Below, in pieces: positions 1 through 5,079 of a stretch of 7,819 bases of DNA. The stretch comes from Nitrososphaeraceae archaeon (GTDB taxonomy: Archaea; Thermoproteota; Nitrososphaeria; Nitrososphaerales; Nitrososphaeraceae). How positions within the stretch are numbered: position 1 is the stretch's first letter; each line of letters begins with the position of its first letter. Location: positions 1 to 7,819 of the forward strand of contig JASHSN010000581.1 in assembly GCA_030038695.1 (NCBI GenBank), written 5' to 3'. A program made the translations under genes and the position numbers. A model generated the notes under the pieces. That model was given only the letters and a program-made list of their open reading frames with translations. It had not been told where the DNA came from and did no database searches.

Positions 1-45
1 TGCTTTACAATCTCTTTTCCCTATGTCCACAGCTATATATTTCAG
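1..45 (-). mobile_element. IS110-family transposase, N-terminal 15 codons only
   Basis: Read on the minus strand from 45 to the left edge, the frame gives LKYIAVDIGKRDCKA. This matches the start of IS110/IS1111 DEDD recombinases, where the Asp in the I/V-D-I/V-G motif is the first catalytic acidic residue of the RuvC-like domain. The rest lies outside the window. No ATG is present: the only plausible initiator in frame is a CTG at 45-43, because an in-frame TAA lies two codons upstream. A strong GGAGGTG Shine-Dalgarno (56-62) ends 10 bases before the CTG. A GTG overlapping that site opens a different frame, so a frameshifted start is also possible. Family membership is inferred from a short motif; whether the element is intact cannot be seen. 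Confidence 0.55.
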
Positions 46-55
46 GTTTTATTTT

Positions 56-62
56 CACCTCC
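56..62 (-). promoter_or_regulatory. Shine-Dalgarno site of the IS110 transposase
   Basis: On the minus strand this is GGAGGTG within AAAGGAGGTGA, a near-perfect match to the archaeal anti-Shine-Dalgarno. It ends 10 bases before the CTG that begins the transposase frame. It supports translation of that frame despite the lack of ATG. Confidence 0.55.
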
Positions 63-76
63 TTTTTTGATTAGGT

Positions 77-190
77 AGCTGGAACGAGCTGCACACATCT
101 ATCAGAGCTCTATGTAGGCTCACTTTGACAGCAGCTTAGGATATTCCCCATTCAACAAACAAGACCTTCTAGGTCATGCACAATAAGGGG
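77..190 (-). ncRNA. Candidate IS110 bridge RNA region (two internal-loop hairpins)
   Basis: The DNA immediately upstream of the IS110 transposase start contains two tandem structures of the same kind. The first (146-190) has an outer CCCC/GGGG stem (146-149/187-190), asymmetric internal loops of 13 and 11 bases, and an inner GACCT/AGGTC stem (163-167/171-175) with a 3-base loop. The second (87-136) has an outer AGCTGC/GCAGCT stem (87-92/131-136), internal loops of 12 and 9 bases, and an inner GAGC/GCTC stem (105-108/118-121). In the IS110 group the noncoding left end, upstream of and co-oriented with the recombinase, encodes a bridge RNA whose two internal loops guide target and donor recognition. 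Ten bases of the first loop (TTCAACAAAC, 151-160) recur exactly at 233-242, as a guide-to-DNA match would. The assignment is inference; the RNA ends are unknown. Confidence 0.35.
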
Positions 191-232
191 TCAGCTAACC
201 ATAGAGAATTCGGAATAGGCTTTTACATGTCT

Positions 233-242
233 TTCAACAAAC
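233..242 (-). repeat. 10-base repeat of the candidate guide loop; possible IS110 left boundary
   Basis: TTCAACAAAC here is an exact copy of 151-160 inside the internal loop of the upstream structure. It lies about 190 bases from the transposase start, a reasonable length for an IS110 noncoding left end. It could be the terminal donor sequence or the left target flank. A chance 10-base match in AT-rich DNA is possible. Confidence 0.3.
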
Positions 243-257
243 TACCTTAATTCGGCT

Positions 258-293
258 CAGTAGCATGTTTCATCTCATGCTGTTGTTCTTTTT
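258..293 (+). terminator. Hairpin with U-rich tail
   Basis: CAGTAGCATG (258-267) pairs with CATGCTGTTG (276-285) over 10 positions as plus-strand RNA, including two G-U pairs, around an 8-base loop. The run TTCTTTTT (286-293) follows directly. On the minus strand the two wobbles become mismatches, so the plus strand is favoured. It resembles an intrinsic terminator, but no plus-strand gene is visible upstream; it could also be part of the insertion-sequence flank. Confidence 0.35.
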
Positions 294-343
294 CGATCAT
301 TTCTCAGATTTCCTACATGTCATGACAATACTGAAGATACTTT

Positions 344-356
344 CATATACTTTATT
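344..356 (+). promoter_or_regulatory. TATA-like box before the small ORF at 379
   Basis: CATATACTTTATT is centred about 28 bases upstream of the ATG at 379, the spacing expected for an archaeal box A serving a leaderless or very short-leader transcript. Confidence 0.35.
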
Positions 357-378
357 GTCCATATAACACACGAGTCAT

Positions 379-520
379 ATGAGTATCAACATTCTCAGTA
401 AAAAAAAAAGAGAATAATTTCGAGGAGCAAAGATATCCGTTAGTCGACAAGGCATATTATGTCGGTACAATTGCTTATAAAGTAGACAATTCTGAACAAT
501 GGCTGATTGATACTGACTAA
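379..520 (+). pseudogene. Small unidentified ORF broken at a run of ten A
   Basis: The ATG at 379 reads MSINILSKKKRE then stops at 415. One base over, the frame continues from the A run through ENNFEEQRYPLVD, then a segment containing YYVGTIAYKVDNSEQWLIDTD, to TAA at 518-520. That second frame has no start codon of its own after the stop at 380. With nine rather than ten A at 400-409 the two parts would join into one protein of about 46 residues. The TATA-like box at the correct distance and a hairpin overlapping the stop support a real small gene. I do not recognise the family. It may be a pseudogene, a sequencing error, or a slippage-dependent gene. Confidence 0.4.
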
Positions 521-536
521 CTATACTTAGGTTAGT
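516..536 (+). terminator. Hairpin at the end of the 379-520 ORF
   Basis: ACTAAC (516-521) pairs with GTTAGT (531-536) around a 9-base loop, extendable by two wobble pairs. It spans the TAA at 518-520. There is no T run after it, so it is at best a 3'-end structure rather than a classical intrinsic terminator. Confidence 0.25.
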
Positions 537-647
537 TGACAATTCAGATACCAAATGATTTTGTGTTTCTGTTTGAACGATGTACCGTACAATGACACCA
601 GTGTATGACTAACATTAACACGGCTTGAGTAAATCCTAAGACAAGAG

Positions 648-1148
648 TCAAGGGTGAAGACCAGAAGGAAAGATCCATGGAAGAATCAAGCTGCCAAAAA
701 ACACTATCGCAATACCTTTGACTATTTTCCCTGAGACGATAGCGATAGTAAACAGTCTAAAATTATACTTTGTAGCGCCCGCTACTATGGGTATATAATC
801 TCCAATTATCGGTATCCATGGCGAGATGAACAATATAGTCCAACCGTACTTTTTTAACAAAGAAGTGCTTGTATCCTCATTCTTTTTACTTGGTTTTTTC
901 TGTAACCGTTTTAGAAAATCAATACCTCCATAACCTATGTAATATGCAATGAATCCACCTAAGATCGAACCAGTTACCAATATTATAAATATCACTATTT
1001 TGCTCTGGCCCTCTAGTAGTAATCCTGATGTTGTCAACTCCGTAGGAATTGGAATCACTGAGGATAGTAAACTATTTATGAATAGACCAATTAATCCCAG
1101 TTTTACAAAGTATGGATTATTCAAGAATGTGATACTTCCTATTGTCAT
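648..1148 (-). CDS. DedA/VTT-domain (SNARE-associated) membrane protein
   Basis: Predicted polytopic inner-membrane protein of 166 residues in the VTT/DedA superfamily, whose members act in lipid scrambling or membrane homeostasis; its precise substrate is unknown. Visible landmarks are an N-terminal hydrophobic segment ending in the PIPTE motif (residues 33-37), a second hydrophobic stretch with a glycine-rich GGFIAYYIGYGG motif (64-75), a charged Lys-rich loop (80-100), the SPWIPIIGDYIPIVAG re-entrant-type motif (109-124), and a last span (about 142-160). Bacterial DedA proteins usually have an Arg where SPW occurs here. I chose the ATG at 1148 over a GTG at 1202 because a TATA-like stretch at 1172-1185 lies about 30 bases upstream of the ATG and would fall inside the longer version. 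It is monocistronic. Family assignment is confident; function is inferred. Confidence 0.8.
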   Translation of the reverse strand: MTIGSITFLNNPYFVKLGLIGLFINSLLSSVIPIPTELTTSGLLLEGQSKIVIFIILVTGSILGGFIAYYIGYGGIDFLKRLQKKPSKKNEDTSTSLLKKYGWTILFISPWIPIIGDYIPIVAGATKYNFRLFTIAIVSGKIVKGIAIVFFGSLILPWIFPSGLHP

Positions 1149-1171
1149 CGCTTCATGATTCAAGGACGCTT

Positions 1172-1185
1172 CTGTAATTATTGTA
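1172..1185 (-). promoter_or_regulatory. TATA-like box of the DedA-type gene
   Basis: On the minus strand TACAATAATTACAG is centred about 30 bases before the ATG at 1148. It supports a short-leader transcript and the shorter protein start. Confidence 0.35.
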
Positions 1186-1202
1186 ACCCCACATCCTGGC
1201 AC

Positions 1203-1439
1203 CCAGACAAAGCAGTATATTAAGACTCCGCGTTAACCACAGCTGCCATTAATGACTGTTAGAACAGACAAGGTTTAGATCTGTTGGAACTAGACTTGGT
1301 CGAGATCACGGTTGGTAATCAATAGTGGTAGATACAGAACCATCATTGAAATCCTGATCAGATCTTTATTAAGATACTCATATTTGTTAAAGCGATACAT
1401 AATTTCGGTTATCATGTTCTGCTAATACCGTCGTGACAG
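1203..1439. other. Intergenic spacer with a weak coding remnant
   Basis: No convincing gene. A plus-strand frame is open from 1294 to TAA at 1423-1425 without a start codon. It contains YRTIIEILIRSLL and RYSYLLKRYI, faintly reminiscent of the small winged-helix regulators common in thaumarchaea, but too weak to call. Two short stem-loops are present: AACAGA/TCTGTT (1263-1268/1280-1285) and ATCTT/AAGAT (1362-1366/1371-1375). Confidence 0.3.
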
Positions 1440-1778
1440 TTAAGTCTCTCCTTCTAGTCTACGAGTCCTACTTTGTAGTTCCTCTGGTGATGGAATACGA
1501 CCGAATACATTTTCATATTCTTCAATTTTAGTCCCAAGCCATTTGTGAAAAGTTTTCATCTGCATAGGATCAAAAATTAATTCGCATTCTACAATCCTTT
1601 TCAACATCATTCTCTTGGTGGACATAGGTTCAGTTGTAATTACTCTATCAATTTTACGTTCTTCAGAATAAATAGCTGTCTCGAGCCCCAGAGGTTGAGT
1701 GGTACCGAAGACCCCGGCCACTATAATGCGTTTGAAAGTAGATGAATATTCGCCTTGAATTTCTGGAATACCTGACAT
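1440..1778 (-). CDS. DUF3467-like small protein
   Basis: Intact 112-residue soluble protein with ATG start and no signal peptide or membrane span. The arrangement recalls DUF3467: an N-terminal GEYSSTF segment (about residues 9-15), a hydrophobic IIVAGVFG strand, then the hallmark-like second half in which residues around 63-95 read VECELIFDPMQMKTFHKW followed by IEEYENVFGRIPSPEEL. In DUF3467 the corresponding region is a valine-rich strand, SPQ-A-K, a helix ending in YE, and FG-I. The biochemical role of that family is unknown. A long AT-rich TATA-like stretch at 1793-1804 is centred about 20-26 bases before the ATG, suggesting leaderless transcription. The gene stands alone. It is a real gene with good confidence; the family name is moderate. 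Confidence 0.75.
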   Translation of the reverse strand: MSGIPEIQGEYSSTFKRIIVAGVFGTTQPLGLETAIYSEERKIDRVITTEPMSTKRMMLKRIVECELIFDPMQMKTFHKWLGTKIEEYENVFGRIPSPEELQSRTRRLEGET

Positions 1779-1792
1779 ATAAGCTTAGAGTA

Positions 1793-1804
1793 ATATATAA
1801 TTAA
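1793..1804 (-). promoter_or_regulatory. TATA-like box of the DUF3467-like gene
   Basis: The minus strand reads TTAATTATATAT, centred about 20 bases before the ATG at 1778 within a longer AT-rich tract that extends to about 1810. The position suits a leaderless archaeal transcript. Confidence 0.4.
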
Positions 1805-1880
1805 TATACTCTTCTTAAATCAAAATATTTCTCACGATACGATTTATGTGTCTATGCGTGTTGCTAGCATGATATACAGG

Positions 1881-1951
1881 CATCTAGAATAAGCGTTACA
1901 TAATTGTGTTGAATTTCGACATTGGTGACACAAAGTGGCCACTTCTAGATG
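1881..1951. repeat. 9-base inverted repeat with a nested 12-base palindrome
   Basis: CATCTAGAA (1881-1889) and TTCTAGATG (1943-1951) are exact reverse complements separated by 53 bases. Overlapping the right arm is the perfect palindrome AAGTGGCCACTT (1933-1944). They could be protein-binding sites, remnants of an insertion-sequence end, or the base of an RNA stem. No gene overlaps them. Confidence 0.5.
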
Positions 1952-2061
1952 ACCGCAGTGAGAATGAGGGAGAGTAACATGCCTGATTGGATCAGATGCT
2001 TTAAACTACGCTCAGGCGGACATCGGCACTCGCAAGCGAGGAGATTCTACCGGTTGATTTC
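1952..2061. other. GC-richer structured spacer, possible small RNA
   Basis: This stretch is clearly more GC-rich than its surroundings and contains no plausible ORF. Two compact hairpins are visible: CTGAT/ATCAG (1983-1987/1991-1995, 3-base loop) and CTCG/CGAG (2029-2032/2037-2040, loop CAAG). Elevated GC in an AT-rich genome is a common mark of stable RNA, but I see no tRNA, SRP RNA, RNase P or C/D-box signature, so the identity is open. Confidence 0.25.
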
Positions 2062-2139
2062 ATGGTATTAACACTATCATATAAGTCTAATCCTAAATCT
2101 CATAGTAATAGGCTAGATTCATCAACATTTGGGATTGTT

Positions 2140-2487
2140 TCACTCGAAATCGACGCCGTCATCGAACATTGCAAAAAAACCGGAAATCTTCAGATCGTTT
2201 ATTCCTCCTTTTTGTTTCTTCCGATTAAGCATCAATCTGCAGATGTCCTCAACATTACGACTTACTTCTTCCTAGGCAATACTTTATTCAGTAGTCGTTT
2301 TGCAGGCAGCTTTATGCTTCTACTACAATCGCAGAATTCGCATTCCAAAGTAGATTGATCTCTAAGACGTGCATCTTTCACTCAGACATTGTCAAAGTCC
2401 CCTTAACGCCTGCATCCCTTCGTGGTTATGTATTTCTCTTCGAGCTAAATTACCTGATTTTATATCCTCGCTCAATCTGTTTTCTCA
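2140..2487 (-). pseudogene. Decayed gene of unknown function with a Cys cluster
   Basis: Three successive minus-strand segments read like one eroded protein. The first (about 2484-2395) contains LSEDIKSGNLARREIHNHEG. The second, in another frame (about 2393-2262), contains VKDARLRDQSTLECEFCDC then SRSIKLPAKRLLNKVLPRKK, with an in-frame TGA at 2384. The third, back in the first frame (about 2271-2140), contains RNVEDICRLMLNRKKQKGG then LKISGFFAMFDDGVDFE before TGA. Together they would give about 115 residues with a C-x2-C-x-C cluster that may bind metal. No start codon is convincing. The antisense plus-strand ORF at 2062-2358 looks like a shadow. I do not recognise the family. Reading this as one decayed gene is inference from codon texture and continuity. 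Confidence 0.4.
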
Positions 2488-2550
2488 TAGAAATTTAAAT
2501 TGGATTTAATAAGATAGCGCACAGTTGATTGTCCATCACGACCATTTAAG

Positions 2551-2560
2551 TATTATAAAG
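2551..2560 (+). promoter_or_regulatory. TATA-like box before the small ORF at 2610
   Basis: TATTATAAAG would place a transcription start near 2580-2585, leaving a leader of about 25-30 bases that contains a Shine-Dalgarno site. Confidence 0.35.
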
Positions 2561-2599
2561 TACAGAGTGTTATGAAAAATTAATAGCTCACTGGACAAA

Positions 2600-2605
2600 A
2601 AGGAG
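2600..2605 (+). promoter_or_regulatory. Shine-Dalgarno site AAGGAG
   Basis: AAGGAG lies four bases before the ATG at 2610, and so marks that ATG as a true translation start even though the frame it opens is short. Confidence 0.5.
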
Positions 2606-2609
2606 TAGT

Positions 2610-2730
2610 ATGAAAAAAATCAAAATCGTCAGATGCAGCAAATGAAGATACCGGAAGTCAAGACCATATACTTAAGGAAGAAGCGATTTGGATACAGAAT
2701 CATGATAAATTAATTGCTGATTCTGTCTAG
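2610..2730 (+). pseudogene. Small unidentified ORF broken at a run of seven A
   Basis: The ATG at 2610 opens a frame that stops after 11 codons. If one A is removed from the run at 2613-2619, the frame becomes MKKSKSSDAANEDTGSQDHI followed by LKEEAIWIQNHDKLIADSV, to TAG at 2728-2730: 39 residues, hydrophilic and probably helical. Beyond that TAG the same frame continues 14 codons to TAA at 2775, so the stop may itself be secondary. A good Shine-Dalgarno and an upstream TATA-like box support a genuine small gene start. The family is not recognised. It could be a pseudogene, an indel error, or slippage on the A run. Confidence 0.45.
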
Positions 2731-2792
2731 AAGTACTCGAAATGTCAAAATGAAATCATTATATGGATTGGCTAATATGATTGATAACACGT

Positions 2793-3005
2793 TTATTTAT
2801 TAGGATTAGAATTTTTCACGTTTGAAAATTCTAATGTTATTCCTTTTTTGGAATGATAATCGAATTGATATAATTCGTTTTTGGCTATAGGCATTGATTC
2901 AACTTCAACACTATTGCAAGATGGACATTTAGTAAACTTAGACTTACTGCCTATATCTGATGCACACCAATAACATGTATTACATAACAGAAAATGTATC
3001 GGCAT
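2793..3005 (-). CDS. Small zinc-ribbon protein
   Basis: Intact protein of 70 residues beginning MPIHFLLCNTCYWCAS. Cysteines at 8, 11 and 14 and a CPSC pair at 27 and 30 form a zinc ribbon; C8/C11 or C11/C14 would pair with C27/C30 as ligands. A short beta-rich tail (MPIAKNELYQFDY and GITLEFS) follows. Small ribbons like this act as nucleic-acid or protein interaction modules; no specific partner can be inferred. An upstream in-frame ATG at 3086 would add 27 residues. I prefer the ATG at 3005 because the extension is poorly conserved-looking and a TATA-like box at 3030-3039 lies inside it, 25-34 bases before this start. It is monocistronic and convergent with the small ORF at 2610. Confidence 0.75.
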   Translation of the reverse strand: MPIHFLLCNTCYWCASDIGSKSKFTKCPSCNSVEVESMPIAKNELYQFDYHSKKGITLEFSNVKNSNPNK

Positions 3006-3029
3006 TGGGAGTTTTATTATGTCCGTATT

Positions 3030-3039
3030 GATATCTAAA
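3030..3039 (-). promoter_or_regulatory. TATA-like box of the zinc-ribbon gene
   Basis: The minus strand reads TTTAGATATC, centred about 29 bases before the ATG at 3005, consistent with a short-leader transcript. It decides between the two possible starts. Confidence 0.4.
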
Positions 3040-3086
3040 GCACTAGAAGTAGTAAATGTTATCAAAGTAAATCTCACTATGGACAC

Positions 3087-3352
3087 GATAGCATTTGTAT
3101 ATATGAAGTTCTACAGAATTGTGAATTTAGTTATATTGACATAAAATAATGCATAGTTGACAACAAAGGATCCGTAGTTCAGGCGCATCTACACGTGAGC
3201 TCGTTATGGAGCACATTGATAATCTCCGAGATCCTAATTCATTACACCTTAATTGCAACTCAACCTCCTATCTATTTTCAGCAGTATAACTTTGTCTTTA
3301 GTATACGATGTATTAACATTGTGTTAGTTTGTAGTCAAATATGTACATGGTC
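3087..3352. other. Spacer between divergent zinc-ribbon and TFB genes
   Basis: No supported gene. A plus-strand frame (about 3141-3386) is open and overlaps the TFB start by ATGA, but its composition (Ile, Tyr, Leu and scattered Cys, without domain texture) and lack of promoter or ribosome site argue against it. A second short open frame from ATG 3206 to TAA 3289 is likewise unconvincing. No strong repeats or hairpins seen. Confidence 0.4.
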
Positions 3353-3360
3353 AATATTAA
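3353..3360 (+). promoter_or_regulatory. TATA box of the TFB gene
   Basis: AATATTAA is centred about 26 bases before the ATG at 3383, exactly where box A of a leaderless archaeal transcript belongs. There is no Shine-Dalgarno before that ATG, which agrees with leaderless translation. Confidence 0.5.
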
Positions 3361-3382
3361 TGATTCATAGAATATACCAATC

Positions 3383-4390
3383 ATGAAGGAAACATCGATA
3401 GACAACTCCGGAAGTAAGTCAACCACTTCTGTAATGTTCTCTCCCGAAGACAAACACCAAAAACGAATGGATTCGAACGAACTAGCGTCGACGAACTTTG
3501 TTTGTCAGACTTGTAATGATAGTAAAGCAATTATTTTTGATGCTGAAACTAATGAAACCGTATGTAGCTCTTGTGGCATTGTTCTTCGTGATAATGTACG
3601 TACAAGCCCTGAATTGAGAGCAAGAAAATACTCTCAAGAAGATATCGAGAGCAGGAGCAGAACAGGAATGCCAACCTCTTTGGCATTTCATGATATGGGT
3701 CTGTCAACTTTTATTTCTAGTTCAAATATGGATGCAAACGGTGTTCCGATAAGTTCTGATCAGATTAGTAAAGTTAAGAGAATGAGACATTTGAATCGAA
3801 TCTCCAGTAGCAACAGAAGCCGTGATAGAAATTTGAAGGATGCTTTCGCAATCTTGAACAGCATAAAAGACAAACTATCGATAAACGACACGCTTATAGA
3901 AAAATCTGCATATATCTATCGAAAGGCTCTAGACAAACGAATTATCAAAGGAAGATCCATTAGCGGGCTGATGGTGGCATCTATTTATGCTGCTTGTAGA
4001 GAATTGAGTGTGCCAAGAACTCTTGATGAGATAGCACAAACTGCGAATACAGACGCCATCTTTGCTGCTAAATGTTATAGATTACTTGTTAGGAATTTGA
4101 AACTCCGTTTGCCTGCAGTGGATTCGAATGTATACCTAACCAAAATAACAAATAGAGCTAACGTGAGTCAAAAATCTTACAGACGAGCGATTGAAATGCT
4201 TTCAATAATAAAGGACAACCCAATGTCGTACGGAAAAGATCCTAATGCACTTGCTGTTGCTACGTTATACGCAGCCTGTCTAAAGGAAGGAGAAAAGGTC
4301 AGTCAAGCTCAAATTGCCATCGCAGGCAACACAAGTATCGTTACACTGAGAAAAAGATTCCAAGATGTTAGGAATCTCTTCCCTATATAA
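3383..4390 (+). CDS. tfb: Transcription initiation factor B (TFB/TFIIB homologue)
   Basis: Intact 335-residue general transcription factor that binds TBP-TATA and BRE DNA and recruits RNA polymerase. A variable 38-residue Ser/Thr-rich leader precedes the N-terminal zinc ribbon with ligands C41, C44, C61 and C64 (CQTC...CSSCG). A linker with the B-reader/B-linker follows (about 66-140), then two cyclin-fold repeats: about 145-235 (containing GLMVASIYAACRELSVPRTL) and about 240-335 (containing ALAVATLYAACLKEGEKVSQ). The last helix-turn-helix (about 312-330) corresponds to the BRE-reading element. Length is slightly above the usual 300-310 because of the leader; ATG codons at residues 18 and 29 are alternative starts. 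Thaumarchaeota typically encode several TFB paralogues, and a solitary gene like this could be a specialised one. The family call is very secure. Confidence 0.97.
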   Translation: MKETSIDNSGSKSTTSVMFSPEDKHQKRMDSNELASTNFVCQTCNDSKAIIFDAETNETVCSSCGIVLRDNVRTSPELRARKYSQEDIESRSRTGMPTSLAFHDMGLSTFISSSNMDANGVPISSDQISKVKRMRHLNRISSSNRSRDRNLKDAFAILNSIKDKLSINDTLIEKSAYIYRKALDKRIIKGRSISGLMVASIYAACRELSVPRTLDEIAQTANTDAIFAAKCYRLLVRNLKLRLPAVDSNVYLTKITNRANVSQKSYRRAIEMLSIIKDNPMSYGKDPNALAVATLYAACLKEGEKVSQAQIAIAGNTSIVTLRKRFQDVRNLFPI

Positions 4391-4453
4391 TTTCAGTTCT
4401 CTAATTAACAGCGATAAGACAATTTCGATCCCAATTTGAGGCATAAATTACTT

Positions 4454-4612
4454 ATGCTAAACGGTCTAGCACTTGTAGTAATGGCGTTGGTAGGGCTAGT
4501 AGGAGGATTAATCCTAGTGTCAAATTATGTCATGCCGCATATACATCAATTCTGCCAAAGCAAGTTAGGTGCTTTACATTGCTCCAAAGTCCTGTATCAT
4601 AAGCTCTTTTAG
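4454..4612 (+). CDS. Small single-span membrane protein (hypothetical)
   Basis: The ATG at 4454 opens 52 codons ending in TAG at 4610-4612. Residues 4-24 (GLALVVMALVGLVGGLILVS) form one clear transmembrane helix with glycine-zipper spacing, followed by a short polar tail with Cys34 and Cys43. It starts 63 bases after the TFB stop on the same strand. I see no clear TATA box at the right distance and no Shine-Dalgarno, so it may depend on TFB readthrough or not be expressed. Very short one-helix proteins are common in thaumarchaea, but this one is not a recognised family. Confidence 0.5.
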   Translation: MLNGLALVVMALVGLVGGLILVSNYVMPHIHQFCQSKLGALHCSKVLYHKLF

Positions 4613-4613
4613 T

Positions 4614-4661
4614 CCAATTAAAGCGTTAATCCAATGACAAATATCAACCCAATTAAAGCGT
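4614..4661. repeat. 13-base direct repeat pair
   Basis: CCAATTAAAGCGT occurs exactly at 4614-4626 and 4649-4661, 35 bases apart start to start, just after the small membrane ORF. A weaker related stretch, GTTAAACGTAAAAC, begins near 4713. Spacing of about three to four helical turns could suit a regulator, but no gene starts immediately downstream. Confidence 0.5.
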
Positions 4662-4857
4662 AAAGATCTGTTATTATACAGATGCTGTCACTTATTTGTT
4701 TTGTAAGTATTAGTTAAACGTAAAACCGACAAGATATTCGAGTTATTCATAATAAAAGTTAGCCAGTATATGACAAAGCTGCGATAAAAATGTAAATCAA
4801 AACTCGTAAGAAGATATATAAAATATTAGATATTCGACGAATATGCTAGTTTCAATT
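4662..4857. other. AT-rich spacer with one palindrome
   Basis: No gene is seen. The region is very AT-rich with stops in all frames. The main feature is ATATTCG-A-CGAATAT at 4830-4844, a perfect 7-base inverted repeat around a single central base, typical in size for a dimeric regulator's operator. GATATTCG also occurs once more near 4732-4739. Confidence 0.4.
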
Positions 4858-4871
4858 AAAATTAATATTTA
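4858..4871 (+). promoter_or_regulatory. TATA-like box before the small ORF at 4889
   Basis: The AT-rich stretch AAATTAATATTTAA is centred about 25 bases before the ATG at 4889. The whole area is AT-rich, so specificity is limited. Confidence 0.3.
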
Positions 4872-4888
4872 ATGCAAATGACACAATA

Positions 4889-4979
4889 ATGAAAAAGAAA
4901 ACTATATTTATTACCGTTGGGTGATAATACAACTATTCAAAACGGTAACCTTAAATTTTGTGGAGGCAGAATTGAATGA
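4889..4979 (+). pseudogene. Possible small ORF broken at GGG
   Basis: The ATG at 4889 reads MKKKTIFITVG then TGA at 4922. Skipping one G at 4919-4921 joins it to a frame reading GDNTTIQNGNLKFCGGRIE, which ends at TGA 4977-4979; past that stop the frame runs on to TAA at 5034-5036. The restored product would be about 29 residues, or about 48 if the second TGA is read through. Evidence is limited to a TATA-like box at the right distance and to similarity with the other one-base breaks in this window. It may be chance. Confidence 0.25.
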
Positions 4980-5079
4980 GAAGTTTTCTGTCTCGTGTTA
5001 TCAAGTAGAGAACAAAATAGCAGTGTAAAAATATAAAGTTATATTCACAATTGTTTCACTGATTGTTTGTATTTGATAT

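Noticed and set aside
949..1158. Plus-strand open frame of 69 codons
   Set aside because: Antisense shadow of the well-supported DedA-type membrane gene; no promoter or ribosome site.
2040..2062. ACCGGTTGAT, similar to the start of 16S rRNA
   Set aside because: Only about ten bases agree and the following sequence does not continue as rRNA.
2062..2358. Plus-strand open frame of 98 codons
   Set aside because: Rich in Ser, Leu and Phe with no domain texture, and opposite a minus-strand stretch that reads more like eroded coding sequence. No promoter or Shine-Dalgarno.
3195..3386. Plus-strand open frame overlapping the TFB start by ATGA
   Set aside because: The overlap suggested coupling, but the composition is not protein-like and it contains the TFB TATA box; TFB has its own leaderless-type promoter.
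3482..3691. Minus-strand open frame within TFB
   Set aside because: Antisense shadow of the TFB zinc-ribbon region.
2384..4979. TGA codons at apparent Trp positions (2384, 4977) as a sign of TGA recoding
   Set aside because: Both sit in poorly supported broken frames, while intact genes use TGG for Trp and some end in TGA; ordinary decay or chance is simpler.
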